The notes: a model not told the origin generated them from the letters alone. 64,000 bases of DNA from Yersinia mollaretii ATCC 43969 (GCF_013282725.1 NZ_CP054043.1:372001-436000), one strand, 5' to 3'. Numbered from the stretch's first letter, positions 37,030 to 46,974 are shown. Numbers and translations: made by a program.

Positions 37030-37872
37030 ATGAACCGTAAATTTCTTCTATTATTATCACTCTTCATTGTGGCAATAGGTATAACAGGGATACTCAGCAA
37101 TAACGGAGATGATGAAAACAACCCCATCGGTAATTTAGTCGAATTCAACAAAGAGAAAGAAGTGAGTATTGTGCTCGCACAATCAACCCGTACTCTCTCA
37201 TCAGGCTCGATATTAGCTAAGGGTGATTACGCGCTAAAGACAATTATAGTACCAGAATCAAGTGAATGGGTAAAAAGTGATGTATCGAAAATAGAAAATA
37301 TTAACCACCATTTACTGAGATCAAATGTTCTTGCAGAATCTTATATTACTCATGAAATGTTAGTCTCTCCCGAGAGTAATGAATTTAGTCGGCTAATTCT
37401 AAAAAAAGGTGAGGTAATTTACAAATTAGAGATAAAACAGTTGGAAGAGTACCTACTGGATACATTAAGCGCAGGTGACTTACTTTCATTTCAGTTAAGA
37501 ACGCTTGAAACAGATCAGAGAAAAGGCACGGAAAATGGCATCTCTATTAATACTAACGAGATGAATGACAGGAAAAAACAGAGCTACTCATTAACCGAAA
37601 TCATCCCCGATATGCGGATAATAAGAGTAAATAAGTATTCTACTAGCGAATTATCAGAAATAAATAACAATAATCAAAAGACTAAAGATAGGTTAGCTGG
37701 TTATATAGATGTCGTCATTAGCACTGATGAACTTGATCTCATTCATATAGCAGAAAAAGCTGGTGATATCTTTCTGATACCGAGTATTAAACCTCGTGAT
37801 CAAAAATATAAATCAAAAAATTTACATGACATTTTACCCAAACTTCACACTATAAGAGAGTTAAGAGGATGA
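37030..37872 (+). CDS. rcpC: Tad pilus assembly protein RcpC/CpaB
   Basis: 280 residues. An N-terminal membrane segment (about 4-23) precedes a SAF-like domain (VSIVLAQSTRTLSSGSILAKGDYAL...) and a periplasmic C-terminal portion (YIDVVISTDELDLIHIAEKAGDIFLIPS), the CpaB/RcpC pattern. RcpC works with the secretin in the periplasm. ATG at 37030 follows AAAGG. It overlaps rcpA by four bases. Confidence 0.88.
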   Translation: MNRKFLLLLSLFIVAIGITGILSNNGDDENNPIGNLVEFNKEKEVSIVLAQSTRTLSSGSILAKGDYALKTIIVPESSEWVKSDVSKIENINHHLLRSNVLAESYITHEMLVSPESNEFSRLILKKGEVIYKLEIKQLEEYLLDTLSAGDLLSFQLRTLETDQRKGTENGISINTNEMNDRKKQSYSLTEIIPDMRIIRVNKYSTSELSEINNNNQKTKDRLAGYIDVVISTDELDLIHIAEKAGDIFLIPSIKPRDQKYKSKNLHDILPKLHTIRELRG

Positions 37873-39188
37873 AAGAAACCAGACCAAGGTCTCTACGCTG
37901 GAATATATTACTCTTTCTATTTATCATCGCGATTGGCCAAATAGCCGTTAACAAGGCAAAGGCTAAATCAACTTACTTATCTTCTGGTGAGTCATATACC
38001 ATTGAAACACAAGAGGAGATAGATACCGTTTTTGTTTCCTCAGCCGCTATCGCTGACTATGAACTCGTCGGGAAAAATAGCATCATTGTTTATGCAAAAA
38101 AAGAAGGAACAGCAGAATTTATACTATTCGGCCGCAATCATCAGCCGATCATTAAGAGAACCGTCTTGGTCAATGACATTATCAATGCCACCAATAAAAG
38201 AATAATCGCGGAGTATCCTGATAGTCACATTGAGATTGATAAAATAGGTGATAGCTATATTTTAACTGGAGAGGTGGAGTCAGAAGAGGAAAAAGACACC
38301 ATAGCCACTCTTGTCGGTGAAGCAATTGGCAGTAAAAAAGAGGAATCTGGCAAGGGGCAATATTTTAATACGCCTTATTACTCAAATATCATTAATAAGA
38401 TAAAACTGCCGCAATCTAATCAAGTGAATGTCAAATTGACCATCGCTGAAGTCACTAAGGATTTCAGTGAAAATGTCGGAGTTGATTGGAGCACCGCAGG
38501 GGATGCCGTCGGCTCTTTTCAGTTCATTAGATTCAATGCTAAAGGGATCAGTACGTTGGTTCATGCCATTAATGATGATTCGATTGCCCGTATTTTAGCC
38601 GAACCTAATCTCTCCGTATTATCAGGCGAAAGTGCCTCATTTTTAGTCGGAGGTGAAATACCCATTATCAGTACGACAGAAAATAGCAGAACAGTTTCTT
38701 ATAAAGAATTTGGCATCAAATTGAATATCGGTGCCAAAGTCAATGAGAAAAAACGTATCCGCATTCATATCAATGAAGAGGTGAGTAGCATAGGTAAAAC
38801 ATTTAACATTGAGGGAGGGGACTCTATTCCTTCATTAAGAACGCGTAAGGCGGAAACCACCTTAGAACTGGGAGACGGGGAAAGTTTTATCTTGGGTGGA
38901 CTCATCAGTCACACCGAAAGAGAATCACTCAAGAAAATCCCACTGATTGGCGATATTCCAATATTAGGGGCATTGTTCCGTAATGCACAAACTGAACAAA
39001 ATCAAACTGAATTGGTGGTGATCGCCACCGTAAATCTGGTTAAATCCGTTTCAAAAAAAGAAGTAGAACTGCCCGATTTTATGCATACCTCCACACTGGA
39101 GCGTTTCTTTAACTTAACGCCTATTATGGAAGTAAAACGTAAAAAAATAGCTAAGGAATTTCTGCGTAACGGCGGGTTTATCAAATGA
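37869..39188 (+). CDS. rcpA: Tad secretin RcpA/CpaC
   Basis: 439-residue outer-membrane secretin through which the Flp pilus exits. A signal-anchor segment lies at about 12-33. Then come an N-terminal domain of the pilus-secretin type (SGESYTIETQEEIDTVFVSS), a BON-like segment (ANKRIIAEYPDSHIEIDKIGD, stated by position about 105-150), and the secretin core (LAEPNLSVLSGESASFLVGGEIPI; TTLELGDGESFILGGLIS; IPLIGDIPILGALFR). Coupled by overlap to both neighbours. Confidence 0.93.
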   Translation: MKETRPRSLRWNILLFLFIIAIGQIAVNKAKAKSTYLSSGESYTIETQEEIDTVFVSSAAIADYELVGKNSIIVYAKKEGTAEFILFGRNHQPIIKRTVLVNDIINATNKRIIAEYPDSHIEIDKIGDSYILTGEVESEEEKDTIATLVGEAIGSKKEESGKGQYFNTPYYSNIINKIKLPQSNQVNVKLTIAEVTKDFSENVGVDWSTAGDAVGSFQFIRFNAKGISTLVHAINDDSIARILAEPNLSVLSGESASFLVGGEIPIISTTENSRTVSYKEFGIKLNIGAKVNEKKRIRIHINEEVSSIGKTFNIEGGDSIPSLRTRKAETTLELGDGESFILGGLISHTERESLKKIPLIGDIPILGALFRNAQTEQNQTELVVIATVNLVKSVSKKEVELPDFMHTSTLERFFNLTPIMEVKRKKIAKEFLRNGGFIK

Positions 39189-39466
39189 AATTACTCATCA
39201 TAACGAGTTTGATCTTATCTTCTCATCTTGCTCTGGCGGCATCAACAATCAAGCCAACTCAGAATGACCGAGCATCTACATTAATAAAAAACAATGATCT
39301 TATACTCAGTGCCATCAGCAAAGACAGCACTAACAGAGACAAAACTCAGTATAACCATTGCAAATACAATCTTAACGACTATCGTCACTTAAAAAACAGT
39401 GAAATGGGATGTGCTGTTAGCAACAATAGAAAAAATTCAAGTTACCATGGTGACATATGCAATTAA
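39185..39466 (+). CDS. Shortened RcpB/CpaD-like exported protein
   Basis: 93 residues in the slot where rcpB lies in other Tad loci. A signal peptide (LLIITSLILSSHLALAA) is followed by a mostly polar sequence with one recognisable patch, SEMGCAVSNNRKN, which recalls the GCA...N motif of CpaD/RcpB. Known RcpB proteins are about twice as long, so this is either a minimal version or a remnant. There are three cysteines besides those in the leader region. Its ends overlap rcpA and tadZ, so the frame is being kept by operon coupling. Confidence 0.65.
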   Translation: MKLLIITSLILSSHLALAASTIKPTQNDRASTLIKNNDLILSAISKDSTNRDKTQYNHCKYNLNDYRHLKNSEMGCAVSNNRKNSSYHGDICN

Positions 39467-40584
39467 TCCTCAATAAAGAATTGATCAGTAGGAAAGAGAG
39501 TAAAGTTAAGAATACTATTACCATTATTTCTACACGTAAGTGGTTAATCGAGGAGATTTCTGAAAAAATACGACTTACTGACTTTGACAATATAAAAAAA
39601 ATTGAGCAAGACATATTTAATGCTGTCACTATTAATTTATCGGGTCAAACTGTCGGTGTTATTATTGACATAGGAAATAATTGCGATGTAGAAGATACAG
39701 TTAATTTAATTAAAAATAACACTCCTCGTGACTGTTGGTGTGTATTAGTCGGCGATATCGATTCAATCAGCATTGCACAGCAGTTTACAGATCACGGGTT
39801 ATTATACTTAAATATGCAGTCTCAATCTGCTGAACTCACACAGCATTTACTGAAAGGCATTCAGGTAGAATCAGGAAGGAGAGCATTTTTTATCAGTGTG
39901 CTGGGGTGTAAAGGGGGAATAGGTACCACGCTAATGAGCTATCATTTAGCCCATGAAATGACTCAAATTAAAAAATCTCCCACTTTGCTATTACAAGGTA
40001 ATCAAGGATCGCAAGATCTGGACCTTATTACAGAAAAGAAGATGAGTACTGAGCTGACTGAGTATAAGAAGAACTTTGATCTTATGCTGTGTAAAGATAA
40101 AAAATTAAGCGATGCTGACATTCAGAAAAACAAAAAACATAATTTTATTATATTTGATCAATCAATTCATAATGCCACAAAAGAAAATTTAGCAGATTAC
40201 ATTGAACACTCTAACTGTATTGTTCTTATGCTTGACAATAGTATGGTATCAGTTCGTGTTGCTAAAGAATTTATTGATTTTTATACTCGTTTTAAGCGAG
40301 ATAACAAACAGTCGGTTAAGTTAATAATTTGCGTAAATGAAAGTAGACCAATAACAAAAGATATGTTAGACATCTCGGACATACAATCATTATTAGGAAA
40401 AACTATAGATATAAAAACACCTTATATATATAAGAAAAACAACTCACTCAATGATCAAAAATATTTTGGCCGAAGGAAAAAAACAATAACTGAGTTAGCC
40501 AGTCAGACATTAGGTATCCGCATGGATTCATCAACATATAGTGGGACTTTAATAAAGAAAATCATCACATCCCTGAAAAAATAA
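39457..40584 (+). CDS. tadZ: Tad localisation ATPase TadZ/CpaE
   Basis: 375 residues. A receiver-like N-terminal domain (about 18-135) leads into a ParA/MinD-like ATPase with an atypical Walker A, GCKGGIGTT (150-158), where the usual lysine before the final threonine is absent, as is common for TadZ. TadZ marks the pole where the pilus is built. ATG at 39457 overlaps the preceding gene by ten bases. Confidence 0.88.
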   Translation: MQLILNKELISRKESKVKNTITIISTRKWLIEEISEKIRLTDFDNIKKIEQDIFNAVTINLSGQTVGVIIDIGNNCDVEDTVNLIKNNTPRDCWCVLVGDIDSISIAQQFTDHGLLYLNMQSQSAELTQHLLKGIQVESGRRAFFISVLGCKGGIGTTLMSYHLAHEMTQIKKSPTLLLQGNQGSQDLDLITEKKMSTELTEYKKNFDLMLCKDKKLSDADIQKNKKHNFIIFDQSIHNATKENLADYIEHSNCIVLMLDNSMVSVRVAKEFIDFYTRFKRDNKQSVKLIICVNESRPITKDMLDISDIQSLLGKTIDIKTPYIYKKNNSLNDQKYFGRRKKTITELASQTLGIRMDSSTYSGTLIKKIITSLKK

Positions 40585-40594
40585 AAGGTAACCC

Positions 40595-41881
40595 ATGAAT
40601 GTATCATTAACTACGCAAGAGTTAATCCGCGAAAAAATGCTGGCAAATATTGATATAGATAAGGTGGAATATCTTGTTGATGATTACAGTAAGCTTATTG
40701 AGCTACTTTCAAAAACTTTCTATGCTTTATTTAGTGATAACAAGTATAAATTAACGACCCAAGAGCAGGAAAAATCAATTGAGATGATATCTGATGAAAT
40801 TACTGGATTTGGGCCGCTCAGAGAGCTAATGGAGGATGAATCCATCAGTGATATTATGGTCAACGGCCCTGAAAAGATATTTATTGAGCGCTATGGGTTA
40901 ATAACCTTAACCAATCGCCGTTTTATTAATAATACGCAGTTGACAGATATTACCAAACGCTTAATGCAACGAGTGAACCGCCGTATTGATGAAGGTAGAC
41001 CTCTGGCCGATGCTCGCTTAATTGATGGTAGCCGGATCAATGCAGCAATCAGCCCTATAACCTTAGATGGAACATCACTTTCCATTCGGAAGTTTAGTAA
41101 AAATAAACGAAAATTAGAAGATTTAGTCGACATGGGTGCAATGAGCAGTGACATGGCTAATTTTTTAATTATTTCAGCCAGTTGTCGGGTCAATATTATT
41201 ATCTCTGGTGGCACTGGCTCAGGTAAAACAACATTACTCAATGCGCTATCAAAGTATATCTCTGAAAATGAGAGAGTGATTACCTTAGAAGATGCGGCTG
41301 AGCTGAATCTTGAACAACCGCATGTTGTCCGAATGGAAACACGGCTCGCGGGTGTGGAAAATACCGGGCAGATCACCATGCGAGACTTAGTGATTAACTC
41401 ACTACGTATGCGCCCCGATAGGATTATTATTGGTGAGTGTCGTGGTGAAGAAACATTTGAAATGCTCCAAGCAATGAATACCGGTCATAATGGTTCGATG
41501 TCCACACTACATGCGAATACTCCTCGAGATGCCATTGCCCGACTGGAGAGTATGATCATGATGGGGCCAGTTAATATGCCCATTTTTACTATTCGTCGTA
41601 ATATTGCATCTGCTATCAATCTTATTGTTCAAGTCTCACGGATGAATGATGGCTCACGAAAAATACGTAATATTAGTGAAATCATGGGGATGGAGGGAGA
41701 AAATATTGTCTTACAGGATATTTTTTCATTTAAGCCCATTAAAGAGCGGGATCAACAGGGAAAAATTCAAGGGGAATTTATCAATCATGGGCTATTGAGT
41801 CGCTCCTCTGTAAGGGTAAATTCCGAAATATACAATTTATCAAATGAATTAAGTAGCATTTTCTCCATGGTGGAAAAATGA
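40595..41881 (+). CDS. tadA: Tad pilus motor ATPase TadA/CpaF
   Basis: 428-residue secretion ATPase powering Flp assembly. Landmarks: N-terminal DEITGFGPLRELMEDESISDIMVN, Walker A GGTGSGKTT (205-213), Asp box/Walker B region (RMRPDRIIIGECRGEE), and the His box with MSTLHANTPRDAIARLE. All motor motifs are intact. ATG at 40595 follows AAAAGG; its stop overlaps tadB. Confidence 0.95.
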   Translation: MNVSLTTQELIREKMLANIDIDKVEYLVDDYSKLIELLSKTFYALFSDNKYKLTTQEQEKSIEMISDEITGFGPLRELMEDESISDIMVNGPEKIFIERYGLITLTNRRFINNTQLTDITKRLMQRVNRRIDEGRPLADARLIDGSRINAAISPITLDGTSLSIRKFSKNKRKLEDLVDMGAMSSDMANFLIISASCRVNIIISGGTGSGKTTLLNALSKYISENERVITLEDAAELNLEQPHVVRMETRLAGVENTGQITMRDLVINSLRMRPDRIIIGECRGEETFEMLQAMNTGHNGSMSTLHANTPRDAIARLESMIMMGPVNMPIFTIRRNIASAINLIVQVSRMNDGSRKIRNISEIMGMEGENIVLQDIFSFKPIKERDQQGKIQGEFINHGLLSRSSVRVNSEIYNLSNELSSIFSMVEK

Positions 41882-42759
41882 TCTATTACATAATATTATC
41901 ATCCGGATTTTTGTTACTGATGTTAGGCAGTCTAGAATGGATTAAAATAAAGAAGTCTATTGGTTATACTAAGAAAAGGCAGTTAAGAAGCGACAGTATT
42001 TTTATTGTTTTACCTAAAAAAATATTTTCAGAATGGATTCGATATTTATCCTCCATCATTAAGGATAAAAACAAGATCCACATGGTTATTCCGGTGTTAT
42101 ATTCTATTGGTGCTTATTCAGCAAATATCTATTGGCTTCATTTTAATAGCATTATTATTTTAATTTTTATATTAACAAGCATTATCTTCTTTCAGTTAAA
42201 AATATCACGAAAAACACATCACACTCTCTTTAAGCGGGATCTGCCAGAAGTTATTTTAATGATAAATATGGCAGCAAGCAGTGGTGCAAGTATAAATCAA
42301 GTATTAGAACGTTGCGGGAATGAGATCAGTGGCCCATTAGGCGATGAGCTTGACCTTATTTGCCGAAGATTGAATTTGGGCGAATCACCGGAAGCTGTTT
42401 TTAATGATGCTTATCAGCGTTTTCTTTACCCTGAGTTCTATTTTCTTATCACCATCATTTTGCTTAATCTCCAACAAGGAGGACAATTAAGAGAGCTGAT
42501 TAGTCGATTATCTCAGGTGATAAATAAAAACAAAACATCTGAGCAAAAAAAAGCCGTTATGACAGCTCAGACTCGAATGTCAGTCAATATTATATCCTTA
42601 ATGCCACTGGTATTTTCTACTTTGCTTTACTTTCTTGATCCAGCCACTATGGAATCTATGTGGAATCATCCTATGGGTAAAATGGTGTTTTATTATATTA
42701 TCCTCAGTGAAGTAATTGGAATAACCATAATAAGAACTATGCTTGGGAAGGCGCTATGA
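41878..42759 (+). CDS. tadB: Tad inner-membrane platform protein TadB
   Basis: 293 residues with a GspF-like type II secretion domain: cytoplasmic FKRDLPEVILMINMAASSGASINQVLERCG and LGESPEAVFNDAYQR (about 120-185), flanked by paired membrane helices near 1-15, 75-105, 220-245 and 265-285. It forms the platform with TadC. Four-base overlaps on both sides. Confidence 0.9.
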   Translation: MIYYIILSSGFLLLMLGSLEWIKIKKSIGYTKKRQLRSDSIFIVLPKKIFSEWIRYLSSIIKDKNKIHMVIPVLYSIGAYSANIYWLHFNSIIILIFILTSIIFFQLKISRKTHHTLFKRDLPEVILMINMAASSGASINQVLERCGNEISGPLGDELDLICRRLNLGESPEAVFNDAYQRFLYPEFYFLITIILLNLQQGGQLRELISRLSQVINKNKTSEQKKAVMTAQTRMSVNIISLMPLVFSTLLYFLDPATMESMWNHPMGKMVFYYIILSEVIGITIIRTMLGKAL

Positions 42760-43586
42760 AAATATCTCTATTCATCGCATTAGTGATTTTTGTTTTTGCG
42801 CTTTTACTAAAGGTAAAATCAAGATCGAATAAAGTAGAAGTATTTCACAAAATCAATAATAAAGAAAAAAAACAAGGTCGTAAAAAAGAAGAGATAACTC
42901 AAGAGAAAGATCTTGTTAATTTTATGGAGTTGCCTTTTCTACTTTCTAATATTTTTTATTTTAAGTTATTGACCATCTCTATAGCCCTTGTAACAACTGC
43001 TGCATTGGTATTAACAGATATGATGACTGTCAATCTAAAAAACATAGCGACTGTGGGATTGATTGTTCTGATAGCAATATCATACCTCCCAAAAATGATT
43101 ATAAAAAAAATTATCACAAAAAGAACTGAATCCATCCTGAAATCACTGCCATTTTTTATCGATATTACTGCAGCCTGTGTTCAATCAGGAATGACAATAG
43201 ACAATTCGTTGAGTTATTCAGCAAAAAAATTCAAATTAATCAATGCCGATATCAGTTTTATCATGCTTAAAATGACCAAGCGAGGTGAAATAAATGGATT
43301 AGAGAGTGCAATTAAGGAATTACATCAGTGCACCACGGCAAAAGAAATAAGAATGTTTTGTAGTGCATTACAATACAGCATCAGTTTTGGCTCTACCGTT
43401 TACGACCAACTGACTAAACTGTCTCAAGATATAAGAGAAATGCAGTTATTAGTCACAGAAGAAAGAATCAGTAAATTATCGGCAAAGCTGACAATACCAC
43501 TATTTCTCTTTATTCTAATACCTTTTATCGTATTAGTTATATCACCTAGCATTTTGGAGATAATTACCTATGTACAAAATAATTAA
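42756..43586 (+). CDS. tadC: Tad inner-membrane platform protein TadC
   Basis: 276 residues, the TadB paralogue. Membrane helices lie near 1-20, 68-110 and 250-272, with a GspF-like core (ILKSLPFFIDITAACVQSGMTIDNSLSYS). It overlaps tadB by four bases and tadD by 17. Low-complexity lysine-rich segment at about 28-50. Confidence 0.9.
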   Translation: MKISLFIALVIFVFALLLKVKSRSNKVEVFHKINNKEKKQGRKKEEITQEKDLVNFMELPFLLSNIFYFKLLTISIALVTTAALVLTDMMTVNLKNIATVGLIVLIAISYLPKMIIKKIITKRTESILKSLPFFIDITAACVQSGMTIDNSLSYSAKKFKLINADISFIMLKMTKRGEINGLESAIKELHQCTTAKEIRMFCSALQYSISFGSTVYDQLTKLSQDIREMQLLVTEERISKLSAKLTIPLFLFILIPFIVLVISPSILEIITYVQNN

Positions 43587-44325
43587 AACTGCTATCACTA
43601 TTACGATCTTTACTGCTCTATTAAGTGGTTGTACGTCTAACAAAAGTATGAGCAGAGATGAATTATCTCATCGTGAGAATATTTTACTTAAAGCAAATAA
43701 TTACGGTGGGCTAATTACGTTATACCGCAATGAATTAAAATTAAGAGAGGATGACTCAACCAGATTAAAGTTAGCCAATGCCTACTATCTTGCTGGCGAT
43801 AGTAAATCATCATTATATTATTTGCATCCCATAGTGAATAAAGAAAACGAATCTTTCTATCTATTGCAAGCTAAGAATCTTATCAATAACGATGATACTA
43901 TTGCTGCCCAACTTGCCGTGAGTAAACTACTCATTATTTCGCCCAATAATGCTGAAGCACATAACTTGAACGGTATCATATTGGCCAATAGTGGGGAGAC
44001 AGATAAAGCTGGAGCCGCTTTTGACAAATCACGCGCCTTGTTTATTGCTGACGAAACGGCCATGAACAATCTCGCGGTTGTCGCTATGCTTGATGACTGC
44101 TATACCGATGCGGTGAGAATACTGTTACCCGCCTATCTGGCAGGGAAAAGGAATCATTTAATGGTGCATAACTTGATATTTTCACTGATCCAGCTAGGCG
44201 ACATCCAGTATGCCAAAAAGATAATCGTTGCTGAAAAGTTAGCGGAAAATCCTGATGAATTGGTATTAGCGTTGAGTCAGGTAAGCCAACTCAGCCAAGA
44301 AAAACTGAGTCATAAAGGAGCCTAA
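43570..44325 (+). CDS. tadD: Tad lipoprotein with TPR repeats, TadD
   Basis: 251 residues. A lipoprotein signal ends in LLSGC (cysteine 21). TPR-like helices follow (LANAYYLAGDSKSSLYYLHPIV; NLNGIILANSGETDKAGAAFDKSRAL). TadD acts as a pilotin-like assembly factor for the secretin. ATG at 43570 lies inside tadC; stop TAA shares its last base with the tadE ATG. Confidence 0.88.
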   Translation: MYKIIKTAITITIFTALLSGCTSNKSMSRDELSHRENILLKANNYGGLITLYRNELKLREDDSTRLKLANAYYLAGDSKSSLYYLHPIVNKENESFYLLQAKNLINNDDTIAAQLAVSKLLIISPNNAEAHNLNGIILANSGETDKAGAAFDKSRALFIADETAMNNLAVVAMLDDCYTDAVRILLPAYLAGKRNHLMVHNLIFSLIQLGDIQYAKKIIVAEKLAENPDELVLALSQVSQLSQEKLSHKGA

Positions 44326-44795
44326 TGCACGTGATGAGATTCCGATTTTTCCGCTCAAATACAGGTTCTGTGACAGTTGAATTTTCTATCGTCATCGTCT
44401 TGTTTATTTTTACGTTACTGTTCTGTTCAGAAATAGCTCGTTTGTTTTATATCTCTGCCAGTCTGGATCTAGCGGTTTCAGAGGCAGCAAAGTCAGCCAA
44501 AAATAAAGAGCAGAGTGACAGTAAAGACTATCAGACACTATTCCGTGAAAAATTAATTATACATCAAGGTGTTTTGGGAGCTTTTATCACAGCAAACAAT
44601 GCTGTTACCGCGAATGTAAAATTCAGTAATACCATATCAGATATTATTAATAACAATATGAAGTCGACAAATAGAAATGAAACATTGGCTAGTTATACAG
44701 TACGTTACACTTATAAGCCTATTTTTTTTCCCATCCCCTCTCTCTGGGCTAATAATTTATTATCTCGCGAGGTGATTTTTGTACAAGAAAATTAA
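44325..44795 (+). CDS. tadE: Minor pseudopilin TadE
   Basis: 156 residues. A short basic leader ends at NTGS, then VTVEFSIVIVLFIFTLLFCSE, a pilin-like helix with the conserved glutamate five residues after the cut. The remainder is a small beta-rich domain. TadE is processed by TadV and needed for pilus assembly. Confidence 0.88.
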   Translation: MHVMRFRFFRSNTGSVTVEFSIVIVLFIFTLLFCSEIARLFYISASLDLAVSEAAKSAKNKEQSDSKDYQTLFREKLIIHQGVLGAFITANNAVTANVKFSNTISDIINNNMKSTNRNETLASYTVRYTYKPIFFPIPSLWANNLLSREVIFVQEN

Positions 44796-45351
44796 TCATA
44801 ATAATTTTATTCTCAACCGCTGTGGGGCCGTCATTGTTGAGTTTGTTTTTGTGGTTTTCATTATCACTCTGCTGATAAAGGTGTTGATTACCGTCGCAAC
44901 ACACCAATCAACTGTCGGTAAATTAGATCGTATCTCATACTCTATCACCGGAATCGTCAGGGAACGAGGAAGATTATACGGGGGTAATGAAAAACTATCT
45001 CAAGCACAATATAATGAATTAACAGCACTGACTAAAAAGATGCTATCAGATTCCGGATTGTCCAACAGAAACGTTACGATGAAAATAGAGAGTTTAAGTT
45101 TTGCAAACGCTACGGGGTTAAAAGAACCCGATACCCATAATAGTCCAGAATATTATTCAGGCAGCTGTAAACCAACCCGATCACTCAAAGATATGGCACA
45201 ATTATCACCCTACAGTAACTCAGGCCAATGGGTTCCTCTGTATCAGGTGACATTATGCTTATTGCCTACAGCATCTTGGTACAACACACTCTTTAACCAA
45301 GGGGGAAACTCGATTCCTATAAAATCATCAGCAGTGACTATTGAGCGCTAA
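44779..45351 (+). CDS. tadF: Minor pseudopilin TadF
   Basis: 190 residues, starting at TTG 44779 with GAGGTG (44769-44774) upstream; an in-frame stop just before rules out an earlier start. A leader ending in NRCGA precedes VIVEFVFVVFIITLLIKVL, a TadE-like helix with conserved glutamate. The globular part has two cysteines likely to pair. Overlaps tadE by 17 bases. Confidence 0.85.
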   Translation: MYKKINHNNFILNRCGAVIVEFVFVVFIITLLIKVLITVATHQSTVGKLDRISYSITGIVRERGRLYGGNEKLSQAQYNELTALTKKMLSDSGLSNRNVTMKIESLSFANATGLKEPDTHNSPEYYSGSCKPTRSLKDMAQLSPYSNSGQWVPLYQVTLCLLPTASWYNTLFNQGGNSIPIKSSAVTIER

Positions 45352-45387
45352 CAGCTAATCTAGATGGATATTATGTATAGGATATTT

Positions 45388-46974
45388 ATGCTAAAAAATA
45401 GATCTATTCTCCGTAAATACGGCTTACTCTCTCTCTTTATTAAAAATGACAAAGGGGCGATTTTGTTGCCTTTTGTTATATTCTTACCTATTTTTATTGG
45501 TCTGCTATTTCTGTCATTTGAGATTTCACAATTTTTACAAAAAAAGGCCAAACTCTCTGATGCTATTGAGCAAGCGACACTCGCTTTGACTGTTGAGAAT
45601 AATGATATTCCTGATGCGAATCAGAGCCAGAAGAACCGTGATTTGGTCACTCATTATGCGACTGCCTATTTGCCGTCAGAGAAGTTTTCAACGCCCATAA
45701 TCGATATTAGCAATAATAAGGGTCATCTGCTCTACAAAGCAGAGACAACCATGAGTTACCCGGCCCAGTTCTTAGCCAACAGCCCGCTCGCGAATACTAA
45801 AATAAGCATAGCCGATAGTGGGGCCGCCAGAAAAGATGTGGCAGTAGGCCCGTCGGAACTCACTGATGTAGTGTTTGTGGTGGATTACTCATCCTCAATG
45901 ATAAATCCTTTTCATGGAACTTATGGCAGTAGATCAAAGATAGATGAATTAAGAGATATATTTTACAAGTTGAACGGAAATATATTAAAAAATGACAATA
46001 TCAACACTATCGGATTTATCCCGTTCTCGTGGGGAATTAAAAAGATTGTAGGCACTGGACAGCAATCTAAAACATACTGCCACTTTCCCTACGCACCTAT
46101 AAAACATAAATCCACTGGTGATTATCTTAGGCAATACACTGCATCCAATTTAAAACAATTTCTAGCACCTGAAAATTTTAATTATGTTGATAACATTGAA
46201 TATGGAGAACTCAGCAATAGAAACAATAGGGTAAACTATCTTAAAATAAAAGATGAAATAAGTCACAGCAAGTCAAATTTAGCTAATGAATTTATGATTA
46301 AGACTCACTACATTAATAAATATTATATAATAAGCAACATCCTGACAAGTAATATTGATTATGATAAAACAATTAATTTAATGTCTAAGAAATATAAATC
46401 CATCGATATTCCTATTGATGACGTTCTTGATGGTAATATTTGTTTGAGTTCTTCAACCACTTATTCTCTGGAGTTTAATAAAGTTAGTGATGAAAGTATC
46501 ACTGAATCTCTTGCAACAGAACCAGTCGGCCTGACACTAGTCAGTTCTGGAATATTAGCCGCCAATAATTTGTTCAAAGAAGCCAATGATAAAAACAAAA
46601 AACTAATGATCGTTCTTTCTGACGGCGAAGATTCAGATAATACCACTACTTTTGATAAGGACGGAAATTTAATAGCAGTTGATGATTATATTAAGAATGA
46701 TGAAGATAGAAAACCCTTTCGGATTACTAAGAATCTTATTGACAAAGGAATGTGCGAAGCCATTGCGGCTAATAAAATTAGAATGGTCTTTATTGCTATT
46801 GGATATACACCTGTGAACGATGCTTACTCACCGACTTATATTGATTGGGAGAAGTGCGTCGGCAAAGATAACTTCTATCTGGCAAAAGATGCCCATGAAC
46901 TGGAGGCCGATCTTCAACAAGCATTAGGAGGGGAGAATATCCGTGATGTGGGCCGTAATACGCCTAAACATTGA
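45388..46974 (+). CDS. tadG: Tad-associated von Willebrand factor A protein TadG
   Basis: 528 residues from ATG 45388, chosen because AGGA lies five bases upstream; an in-frame ATG at 45364 would add eight residues. An N-terminal membrane helix (GAILLPFVIFLPIFIGLLFLS, residues about 23-44) begins with a TadE-like pattern. A vWA domain follows, with MIDAS DxSxS (D166, S168, S170) and VLSDGEDSDNTT, interrupted by a long AT-rich-coded insert (about 230-375). It closes the Tad operon and probably stabilises the pilus at the cell envelope. Confidence 0.88.
   Translation: MLKNRSILRKYGLLSLFIKNDKGAILLPFVIFLPIFIGLLFLSFEISQFLQKKAKLSDAIEQATLALTVENNDIPDANQSQKNRDLVTHYATAYLPSEKFSTPIIDISNNKGHLLYKAETTMSYPAQFLANSPLANTKISIADSGAARKDVAVGPSELTDVVFVVDYSSSMINPFHGTYGSRSKIDELRDIFYKLNGNILKNDNINTIGFIPFSWGIKKIVGTGQQSKTYCHFPYAPIKHKSTGDYLRQYTASNLKQFLAPENFNYVDNIEYGELSNRNNRVNYLKIKDEISHSKSNLANEFMIKTHYINKYYIISNILTSNIDYDKTINLMSKKYKSIDIPIDDVLDGNICLSSSTTYSLEFNKVSDESITESLATEPVGLTLVSSGILAANNLFKEANDKNKKLMIVLSDGEDSDNTTTFDKDGNLIAVDDYIKNDEDRKPFRITKNLIDKGMCEAIAANKIRMVFIAIGYTPVNDAYSPTYIDWEKCVGKDNFYLAKDAHELEADLQQALGGENIRDVGRNTPKH

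Noticed and set aside
39904..39932. Defective Walker A in TadZ as a sign of a broken gene
   Set aside because: Atypical Walker motifs are common in TadZ proteins, and the frame is intact and overlaps its neighbours normally.
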